Made by a program: the position numbers and the translations under genes | The notes under the pieces: generated by a model | Told to the model about the DNA's origin: nothing | What the model saw: the letters and a program-made list of their open reading frames with translations, nothing else | Databases searched by the model: none | Source of the DNA: Liolophura sinensis | Lineage: Eukaryota; Mollusca; Polyplacophora; Chitonida; Chitonidae | Reading direction: 5' to 3' | NCBI RefSeq assembly: GCF_032854445.1 | Contig: NC_088295.1 | Coordinates: 32,787,385-32,851,384, forward strand | DNA: 64,000 nt | Shown: positions 22,240-32,800 of the stretch, piece after piece | Position numbering within the stretch: the stretch's first letter is position 1 | Layout of the letters: the number at the start of each line of letters is the position of its first letter

Positions 22240-22380
22240 TTATTCATTTATTTATTTGACTGGTGTTTTAAGCCTTATAATTTTTTATGCATTATGGTGA
22301 GAGGAAACCGGGCAGAGCCCGGCAGAAACCCACGACCATTCGCAGGCTGCTGGTAGACCTTTCCACTTACGGTCGGTGAG
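22240..22380 (-). mobile_element. SINE fragment (tail and centre)
   Basis: Begins in a TTTATTTATTTGACTGG tail and runs through GAGGAAACCGGGCAGAGCCC to GACCTTTCCACTTACGG. tRNA-like head missing. Confidence 0.7.
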
Positions 22381-22739
22381 GACGAACCACGTTCAGGATT
22401 TAGGGTCTGAAACATCACACATCGGTGACATGTCCAGTGTCAGGGTATTATGCACATTTTGAGTTAATACACTTTTGAAACCCACAGTTTAGTAGACCTG
22501 AATTAAAACGTTGCCTTTACATGCGTCATCAGTCATGAAGTTGATAGATGTCAGCATTACAGTATTATATCACTTATATTACTTCTGGTAACCAGAATAT
22601 GAAACCAGAGGTTCAAGCAAGCGACTGTCAATAAGTCTACCAAAATCCCGCAGACACTCAGAAGTCAAGCCAGGGGTGACATTCAGATAGCCGGTCTCTG
22701 GAATGCATGAGGCAGTAAAATTCGCCGGCAGTTAATTCT

Positions 22740-24000
22740 TGGAAACGCTCTCCTGTTAGAATTGAAGAACGCCAATGAAGAAACAAATGAAAGAAGAAGG
22801 AAAGTGAATGTTTTGAAGTCAAATGTTTTTGGTAAAATCATAAAGAAGTACAGGAGCTCAAAAACTGGGTTTGGACGAAACAAAATTGAAAAAGTTCGGC
22901 AAAAGTGGGTTAACATAACTAAACAAAATATCGACAGGAAGTACGGAAGATGACATAATTCGTTCACAACTTAGGAAATCTGCTATGAAGAAATCTGACA
23001 TACAGAAGACACAAACCCGGGTTGTAACTGATTACCTGTTAAATCTTCACGCAAAATTTCTGTCAGAAAACCCATCATTGGCAACGTTTTGTAGAATGCG
23101 TCCGAAACAAATTTTGTTAACAGGGTTTATAAGCCTGTTGCCGGTGTACTTAAACACCAAAATATGGCCGTTGTACCCACAGCTATGAAGCAGGGGGATG
23201 TAACACAAACCCGGAGGCTTACTTTTAAGGCATCGAACCAACAGACATGGATATTAATTCCAGATGGAATGCCAGACGCCATGAAGTATAAATGGACGGT
23301 GGAAGAGGGTATCAGTTACAGAAAAATTAAGGGAAAAGTCAAGAATGTCAGAAAGGATACTCGAGTCCGAGATTTGATAAGATACGACGGAAGCTCTGCC
23401 CAAGCATGATATTATACTACAGATAGACTTTGCGGAAAGCTTCAATTGTAAGTCAGTGGAGGAAATCCATGCAGTCAGCTTATTGGAACCAGACTAGCTA
23501 TACTCTGCATCCTATTTTGGCTTACTTTCTGAACGAGAAAAGTGAGCTGGAACACAAAAGTTGTTCATTATTGTTTTTGACGAACTTTCATATTCCACCA
23601 TGACTGTTCACTCAATATTGAAAGCGATAATACAAGAGATGAAAGCGACTGAGCCTCACATACAAGCTATGCATTACTGGACAGATGGTCCCACAAGCCT
23701 GTGCCGAAATAAGTAGATATTTTCTACCGTGGCAAATCCTGAAGAGATTAACGGGTAGCAAGCACAGTCGAGTTTTTTCGCGGTGGGTAATGGCGAGAGA
23801 GCCTTGGTGGCACTAATAAGGCAATGGTTGACGACGTTAACCGCTCTGAGAACGTGGTCTTTCAAGATGCGATTATTTTTTTCAGATGGGCAACAAATTC
23901 CAACATGGCCGCTGTTAAGTTTCTGTTTATATCTTCACAGGTTTGTATGCAGGTGTCAGACAGACTGGCCGAAAGAAATGTGGTAGCGCCTTGACACTTG
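22740..24000 (+). mobile_element. Decayed DNA-transposon transposase-like ORF
   Basis: Plus-strand frames, broken by stops and shifts, join into one protein pattern: VRQKWVNITKQNID, NPSLATFCRMRPKQILLTG, HQNMAVVPTAMK, IDFAESFNCKSVEEIHA, LHPILAYFLNEKSELEH, MHYWTDGPTS, NGERALVA, WATNSNMAAVKF. This series (a D-F-A-E block, then a YWTD block) is recurrent in uncharacterised transposase-like proteins across invertebrates; recognised from memory of the pattern, superfamily not assigned. Ends not defined. Confidence 0.6.
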
Positions 24001-24049
24001 TGTTGTATTGACACAAACTTGTGTTTTAAACTAAGAAAATTTCATTTTA

Positions 24050-24500
24050 CAGAAGGCATTTTTGACACTGTAGCAAGTAGCAGACGGTCCAAGATGGCAT
24101 GACATATTAAAAATGAACAACATACCGTCGTTTAATTGCCTTTCCAGGACATTTATGACGCCTAGGCATGTTGGAAACGGTCTAAGATGGCACTGAATAT
24201 ACAGATTAAACAAAATACTGACCTATATTGTCCATTACTGGGCGTCTGCGACTTGCGTTGCACGTGTTGTGACTCCTGGCTTCCTGACCACAACTATGCA
24301 CCTTTACATACATGCACAGTTTCAGTTATGTTGCAAACAAAATGCCCTTTGACACTGTGGCAAGTTGCTGACTTGAGGAATATTGACTAAAGGACCTTTA
24401 GGACTTGAACTCTGTGTTAACTGACCGTAGAAATGTACCTCAAGGCCCGGTTATAGTTTACAGAACACCCATTTCAAGAAGGTATTTTTGACACTAAAAT
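24050..24500. repeat. Degenerate repeats with TTTTGACACTG motif
   Basis: Words such as TTTGACACTGTAGCAAGT (about 24,060) and TTTGACACTGTGGCAAGT (about 24,350), and ACGGTCCAAGATGGC against ACGGTCTAAGATGGC about 95 bp apart. Just downstream of the transposase relic; may be part of that element. Confidence 0.45.
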
Positions 24501-24669
24501 CGTTCGAAATGTGAAAATATATCTTATATTTCCAACATTGTAGGATTGCAGTAACAATGAAATTTGTGTCTTTTTGGATGAACTTTTAACTTCCTAAATA
24601 GCACTGTATTATACATGTAACATTCATGTACAGTATGTACCAATAACCATCTGAATGTTATTTTACAAA

Positions 24670-24785
24670 GTAAAGTTGGCACAATATTGTAACACAACCT
24701 TTGAGCTCCATATTCGCAGCTGAGCAAGCTGCATTTTGGCGAATATGGTATTGAATGTTGTGTTGGAATCTTGTGCCAACTTCAC
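24670..24785. mobile_element. Foldback (hairpin) element
   Basis: 116 bp. Arms begin GTAAAGTTGGCACAATATTG and, on the other strand, GTGAAGTTGGCACAAGATTC, and pair with mismatches over about 50 bp around a short centre. Confidence 0.75.
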
Positions 24786-24789
24786 AGAA

Positions 24790-26740
24790 CTAACGGTCCG
24801 GACATACTCCGCTTCTGACATTACCCGGGCTGATCTCCCCTTGAGCCAATAAACACAGCAAGATTAATTAACACCTACATATACGTATTTATATACAGAC
24901 TCCAACAGTTTAACCCCTCTACCGGAACTTAATTTCCAACAGACATATGTACAATAGCAAATTATTTGCTTTCATTTATCTGTGGACACATGGCACTAAG
25001 ACCTCCCTATAAAAATACAAATGAAAAACGCGAAGCATGAAGTCTCAATTTTTAGGAAGAACATGGCTGATCGAGACCCTCGAGAATGGATAACTCAGAC
25101 AGAAAAGTTTTTGAGCGTAAAACACCAATAAACAAATAAAAACAAAACTGACTGTCGATGTAACAGTAAGAAATTCTTAACAGGGGTACAACTATCTATT
25201 GATCCATTAGACAGTTAGGTGTGCACGGTCAGTTTGTGTATCCTCATATTGAGTTTGAAATCAGCTAGATCAGTACATCAGTTTTGGATAATTAGTGACA
25301 AGGTCTACCTGGACTCTCAGGTGTTCTGTAAGCTCATATCTTGAAAACAGATTATAGGAGAATCATGAGTCACAGTTTAAATGTTTGTATGCACGTGACA
25401 CCCCTATGCATCCGTCCATCTGGCATGCGCGTCATTTTCGATCCGTGGATCACGATTTCTATAATTTGCTTACGTATATATCTTAAAAAACATGATCTGA
25501 AAAGTTGCACCGAATAATGGGTCTGTGCACATAATTACCCTGGGCGTATGCTTCAGTACAGAGGTATATGGTGTATGATTATCAAAAGCAGGGGCGAGGA
25601 GCATCTCACTTTCTTTTTACTGTAAATCATCCTTTTTTACTCAGATGTAATGAATGACACAGTAACCTGACATGAGTAGAATGTTTGCGTTGCCCTGTTG
25701 CATCTGCTGTACAGATGAAACATTTTCATTCAAATTTGTATGTATATACAACTTCAGTCTGGTGCAAGGTAACTGGTTTTTGTGTTAAGTACATATTATA
25801 AGGCACGACGACCCGATATATCTTTGTACCTACGTAAGTGCTTTTAAACTGTTACACACTCCACAACGGAAATGGGAAGCATCTTAATAAAAATATGCCA
25901 ATCTTACAAAGGCATGTTGTAATCTCGTGTAATTTACACTTCTTCAGAGTTCCATCATTTAGCGTAAGATTACTTGTCAGCATAACTCTAAATGTTTAAT
26001 TATCAGAGAGATAGGGTGAAGATAAGTTTTCATAAATAATAAACGTATAAATTGTTTGTTTGGTACAGTAGTGAACCATAAGGGGTATACAAGTTTATAT
26101 GATGCAGAAAAATGCAGCAGTAAAAAATTTTCTCAAATGACATATTTAATAATATGTATAGAAGAAAAGCTGTGTTTCGTTTAGGTAAATACATCACAAG
26201 CACTACATAACAATACAAATGAAAAGTAGTCAGTGATACGGGTGATTTAGTTAAATACATGGATAAACACACAGTCCATGGCACCTGTTACTGAGGCGAT
26301 AACATACTTGTTAAACCATGCATTCACAAAAAGGACATTTGTTTGACATTTTATCTTACTCCCCAAAATATTTGATGAGCTGAAATCTATAATACATACT
26401 GTACTTTGTAACATGAGTATGTACCATACATAATATAAAAATATTGCAGACGGATAACTACGGATAACATTGATACACTGACTATAAATAGTTAAATTTC
26501 ATTACAAATAACTCCCAAAATTTCACCAAAAATCAATATAATTTACACATGTATAGAGTGGTAAAACCGTATTTGAATTAAAACATATACCTGTGTAAAG
26601 CAACATATCTTTCATCAAGAAAGACACAAATGTATAAAACTTTACAAAATATATTAACACCTGTTGTTTTTCCACTCACATTCTAAGTCTATTGCTTTGC
26701 CCATAAGGGGTAAACCGAATACCTCAGGACATTTTAATAT
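24790..26740. other. Gene A 3' flank
   Basis: AT-rich; a SINE-tail-like stretch with AAAACACCAATAAACAAATA near 25.12 kb. No gene recognised. The 3' UTR of gene A must begin here; an ATTAAA lies about 10 nt after the stop but is too close to call a poly(A) signal. Confidence 0.5.
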
Positions 26741-26747
26741 TCATTCC

Positions 26748-26822
26748 TTAGTAGCTGCTGTCTGCCCCCGCTTCTTCAAACGTGAAGTCAAGACTCTCGT
26801 ATATTCCAATGTTCATGTATTG
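26748..26822 (-). CDS. Gene A exon 27: C-terminal tail with YMNI and YESL, stop
   Basis: Acceptor TTACGTTTCAG, phase 0, 24 codons and TAA. Reads QYMNIGIYESLDF then TFEEAGADSSY. Y-M-N-I fits the pTyr-x-Asn class bound by Grb2-type SH2 domains; this is motif inference only. Such a tail on a dead kinase would be phosphorylated in trans. Confidence 0.75.
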   Translation of the reverse strand, partial: QYMNIGIYESLDFTFEEAGADSSY

Positions 26823-29800
26823 CTGAAACGTAAGAACAGGGAAACAATGGGTCATTGACGTTGTATGACTGATATACTTTCAGTCATTTTAGGAAAGTGA
26901 TATCCACTAAAGGCATGTTGTAACAGTGAAATAATACTTTTTCAACATATGTTTGATAGCCGCCATTGTGTGAGTGAAAAATTATTCATCATGGCGTTAT
27001 GCAACAATCAAATAAACAAATAAATATTTTTGATAAATGAAAATACTTGTGGAAACTTAATTCATCTTCTTGGCAACGATAATTTTAGAGTTAACCTGTT
27101 AACTTTAACAGAAAGTCTGATATCTGAGAGATGCTAGAATGTATTCTGTTGTCACAGCAAATTATTCTGTTAAAAAAAAAATACAAATATTCCACTGATT
27201 CAGCACAACCATTTTATTAGGCTAACATCATATTACGTTAAATATGACGCAATATTGTGTTGTGATAACAGAATACATTCTAGCATCATTCAGACAACAG
27301 CCTTTCTGTTAAATTTAACAGATGAATTGTTTTGACTTATATGGACTATGAAAGTTCTGTCTCATACTAATTTTGGATAGTGTGTTAAATCATTTGTGTG
27401 ACATTTCGCACAGGTTATCAGCACAATAGTTACTCCAAGAGAAGAAGAACAGCCCATATCTAAACAGAAAGTTCCACGAAATAGATCTTTAGTTTCCAAA
27501 CAGTAACTCCACTCAGTAATTTGGAACTTTTGGGGACAACACATCAAAGCGCTTGTGACATTCAGTATTCCCACTGTTGGGCCTTTTAATAATATTTATA
27601 CTGACAAGACGTCAAGGGGTCAGACCAGGGAAAAACATATTGTTCTCTCCTGTAGGCCTACCGGTGTATAAGGGGACTAATGTAAGATTTTCCACTAAAA
27701 ACTGTAAACGTGTACCTGTACGTGTGCTGTCATATCGGCCAGTCTGCGCGACAAATCCTGAAAGGAAGGTCGTTCTGCAGGGTCGTCTTTCCAACACTCT
27801 AACATTACAGTGTATCTGTGAGGGTGACAGAATGACCATGTTATCAGAAAATCTATAAACTTGAAAGATAACTAAAATATTCATGAACAATGGGTTATGA
27901 AAATATAAAGTAAATGAACAAGCACTCTGGAAGTCTATATTGCTTTTAGCATTAGCGGTTTGATCCCTCAGAATAATGGCTATGTTATAGTCTACAACGG
28001 AAACGGCCATCATTTTGTTCATATTAGACGGCACTGTCCGAATCTCGAACTTGACCTATAGCTTGTAATGGTAAAGTCGTGCACAAAGTATTGATCCTAT
28101 GCGACGGACCGTTTTGATAAAATATACCAGCAAATGCTGTGTAGCTTACGGACAGATGGGGTCCCCAATGGACGGGGAGGAGATAAGTACAAAATTAAGT
28201 AGGACAACAGGAACAGCCATAAGCACTTATATCAAAATTCAATCACGGCAATATTTAAGCAAGTATAACGCTTACAATGGAATTTGGCAGGATTTAGGGC
28301 AGGCCAGACGACAGTTTTGGCTGAGAAGGCGGCGTATCTCCTTGGACTTCATCTTCCCATAAGGTGTCGCTCCGTAGGTCATGATTTCCCACATCAATAC
28401 ACCAAATGACCACCTGTGGAAGACAATAACCTACGCCTTGATATATTCCAGATAGTCAGTCAGTGTAAAAGGTGATACTATGAGATAAAATCTAAAAAGG
28501 ATAGTTTCAGTCTACGTTGTGTATATAGTCTGTACGTTGATTTATATTATCACATTTCAGAGAGTTGTTTGGAGTTAAACGTGAAAATCCTGAGTGCAGT
28601 CCCTTTGTCCCGTCACAGTGCCATTCAGACAAAGTAACTGCTGTTAGGGACTACAGTTCATTTTCACCAATGTTCAGTAACCTACCTTGCTTGGTACTTT
28701 GTGGACTAAAACAAAACTTAAATTAAACAACTGGTTACACACCTACGGTATAAAGATTTTGTTTAAACAAAACGCTTAAATGCTTAAGTAAAATAACTTA
28801 GGCAGTTTAGCCTGAACTAAGATTAAAACGTGTGCGGCTTAAGTTCTATACTTTTGAACAGCTGGTTCATGACTATCCTATTTGCCCTTTCCATGATGTA
28901 CAACGTCTACAGTACACAGTTCAAAGGGCAATTTCATGATGGAATGTCACATATTTAAGTCCAACTGCGGTATACGGTAAATTCAATTAAAAGCCCTCAC
29001 ACTTCACTTTGTTGTGTGTAGACCTTCCCCTCCAGAGTCTCAACCGAAGCCCATCTGCACAGCGGAAAAGTGAACTAGAACGAAAAATTATTTTCAGTAT
29101 GAACTCAAGCATACTGTAAGATAAAATACATGTATTTCTTCGATACAAAAGTTGCTTTACACTTCAACTGACACTTAACATTAATTTTTCAGTAACTAAA
29201 AATACAAAACAACTTCGCTCAACTAAGGATATACCTGGATGTAATTATATGCTTACTCTTTGAATTTGCCACAGAATTCCTATCAAGTGTACCTTATCCA
29301 CGTCTTTTGGCTCGAATCCGACCGGTCTTGCATGCTGGAAGCCAGATATCTTTGCCGTCAGGTCTCCACCAACCAGAACGTTCACAGCTCGCAGATCTCC
29401 ATGAAGGGTCTATGGAGGAGATGTAGCAAAGGGAGCTTACTCAGTGCTGACAAAAACCAGGGAACATTTTATCGACACTAATATATATTTTTTGTTATTT
29501 TTGCATTTCCGTTTGGTTGAATTATGGCATTAAATACTTAATGTTCTACAAACTGAACTATCTGGACTGTAATGAAAAATAAACTAAAAACAACAAATGT
29601 TTTGGGCATTATGATTTGCCCTCGCTTACTAATACTTGGATAAACTGTGCAGAAATTAAGTGTCGCACCCACATAAAGTTCATGGTGGTTGCAAATACAT
29701 AATGGTTGTGGCACTTGACCTGCGTTTCACCTATACCTCTAGCTGTGATAGATGCGCCATACCCTCGGCCACATTTTCAGCAAAGAGCAAGAGATTAGCT

Positions 29801-32800
29801 TCTGTCAGTTCTTTATTTGATCCACTTCGTCTTTTATCCCTCAGAAAACTCTGTAAATCGCCCCTTTCTTCAAAGCCGTTGATCATGAAAACGGTGTTAT
29901 CTGCAAATTGGAACACATAGACAGCATTAACAGACAAAGTTATCTAAAAAGTTACGGCTGTCTGTTATCACGAAATGAACCTGTATATAAGCCATTCAAC
30001 ACGACTAAACAACTAACTACCTCGGGTCATTTCTTTATCCCTGTTACAATTTGTAGAAGAAATTGCAGCCACGTGTTAAGTTAAATGCTATCGGTCGAGT
30101 TTTCGGCAGGATGACACGACCTGATTTAATAATAGGTAGATATATTATAGAGACACTTTTCTTGAGTATGGCGTAAAACGCCAATCAAATAAGTAAGTAA
30201 ATAATATGGTGCCAGAACACAAGCCCACCCTGTTCAAGCAATGCACGTTTTCATTTGTGCTTGGACGTTAAAGACTTGACAAACAGTAATGTGCTAACGT
30301 ATGGCAAGACCAGGCTCTCTTCACATGAAATGACAGTAGTGACCGTAGTGTGATTGCTTGGCCATATTCGAACTATGGCGTTACTGATAACACCGGTGAG
30401 TGAGTAGATAAGACAAAGACTTACCGTCTTGTATGGAGTAACCCAGGAAGCACACGACGTGTGGATGGGCTCCAATATTCCGCATAATATCTATCTCTGC
30501 CTTACATCGCTCAAATGGACTGGTTCCTTTAATGCAAAATATGAACATACTGTAGTCATCAATGCACTACACCTTGACTCTAATTTTATTAATTTTCAGT
30601 GTATTGCTCAATTTTTCTGTAGACGAAGCTACTTGATGCGATCCATAAGCATGGTAAGAAAAGAAGAGAGTCAAAAAGAAATAAAGGCAAATTAATTGTA
30701 AGCAACTGTTCATCTCTGGTATTACCTCTTTTTGACTATTGCAATGTTGTCTGGACAATTACAAACTTGTTTGCAAGTTTCGCGGAACAAAGTCGCCCGA
30801 GTTATTTTAGGTCGCGCTAAACGTTGACATTTATACCGAATGCTCTCTGATCTCGACTGGTTAAATGTAAGAAAGAGACATGACTACAACACGAGTTTAG
30901 AAATGTGTGCACGACGCAGTGCCTGTCAACCTTAGTGATCACTTTAAATTGCACTCAAGCGCACGTGGACTAAGACTGAGACACAGCCAAAATATTGTAA
31001 GATGTTTAACTGAGAGTAAAATAAAATTAGCTGTCGTGGATCAACAGCTTACCAGGTAAGGTGAGGAACTCTCCATCAATAAGTTGTTTTAAACAGAGAT
31101 TACTAAAATGTCTATGATCTATGTTTTAAATTTCCCATCTACATTTTTATTTGATCTCTATAAATTTTGTATATATCGTGTTTTACAGAAAGTTCTGTGC
31201 TTGTTTTTATTGATGTTTTCATTTTCGTGTGATTTAAGCTGAACTCAAGAATGTGTCACTTGTACGAGTATTTGTTACATTGAATTAAAAATTGGTATGT
31301 GACTTCACCTTGGCAGATTATGTACATATCAAGCTTTGCGATCTTTTGTTCTTTTTCAACGAACCTACGACCACTTATGGCTGGTCAGTATTGCGAAATA
31401 AAACTAGGTACATTGCTTCAAGGAAAGAAGTAATAAGTCATCTACTCTTCGGGGTTTTGGCAAACTTCGTTTATTTTCAAGAAAATTATGTTGACAAGTT
31501 TGTTGTGGACTTGAACATAATTGCTATTCTAACGTCTCATTGGGATGGACTGAACCAGCACTTTGTTTAGCATGAGTCACAATAACAACTAAAGTACAGG
31601 CTTGTTTTCCTATGTGAACTCTTTTTTCTCGAAACAATTGCATCAGTTAAGATGCTCATAATTACATTTCAATTTACCTGTGATTTTTCTGATGGCGACG
31701 CTCCTCTGATGCCCATCAGCCTCCTGAAGTGTTCCTTTTAGCACTTTATGTTTACCTTTGTTCACATTTTCATTAGAAACTCTCAGACGGAATGTTGATA
31801 TCGCAAGTTGATCAAATCGCATACCCTCGTATTTACTCTCTGCATTGACTGGAGCCTGGAAAGTGATCAAGTGATTAAAAAAGAGATTTCCCGCTCAGAA
31901 CTGAGCGAATATTTGTAATTTATAAACAGATGTTTTCAATACCGATCGGGCCAAAAAAACTGTCGCAAAATGTGAGTGTGGGAGCGCTTCGTGACCATGT
32001 TTTTAACATCGCTCATCATTCTTACTACATTATTTCGGTTACTTTTCTGCAGAGATTAAAGGCTGACATTTAGTCAGCAGGCTCTTCATGTGGACACCCC
32101 TACCTGTTAGGCATGTGGAATATTTTTTAGTACAGAATGTAACATCAAAGACACATATAAGTCAATAGAGGCAGATACAAATAAGGTATATCACGGATTT
32201 CACCTGACTTGTACATTATTAGCCTATACTTCAACCAGTATTTAAATTATCCTTCAAAACGAAAAGAACGGCATCTTAAATACATTACGCAAGACGTAGC
32301 CTATGGTTCTAATAACAACATACGATAGGCCATCAAAGTGTTACTATAACTACAACTGTCTTACTGGTTTCATAGTCTCGTAAGGGTCCATATTCAAGTC
32401 TTTAGGCCTAGGTCTCTGACGACGACGCCTGAAAACAAATATCAAAGATCACTTCATTCCCTATCAATCCTTCTGCAAAAATTCACTGTAAAAAGTCATC
32501 GCTGAAAATACAAATTTCAAATAAAAAATGAGGGTCACTAAATTACTTTTTTCTCAGAGGACAAAATAACTCTAAACATGCAAACATTAAAATGAACCAG
32601 GTCAGCTGTTTCCTGATGAACTCAAATGTCAAGTTCCTGTCAGTTAAGAGTCTTGACCAGAACTTTCAGTATGAAAGCGATTTTGAATGTAAACTAAGTA
32701 TATAACAGAAGTAGACACATACAAGTATATGCAGAATCCTGGTGGGAAAATGCTGATCAATGCTAGCCAGTACACATAATGTACAAGGAGTCCATTACAG

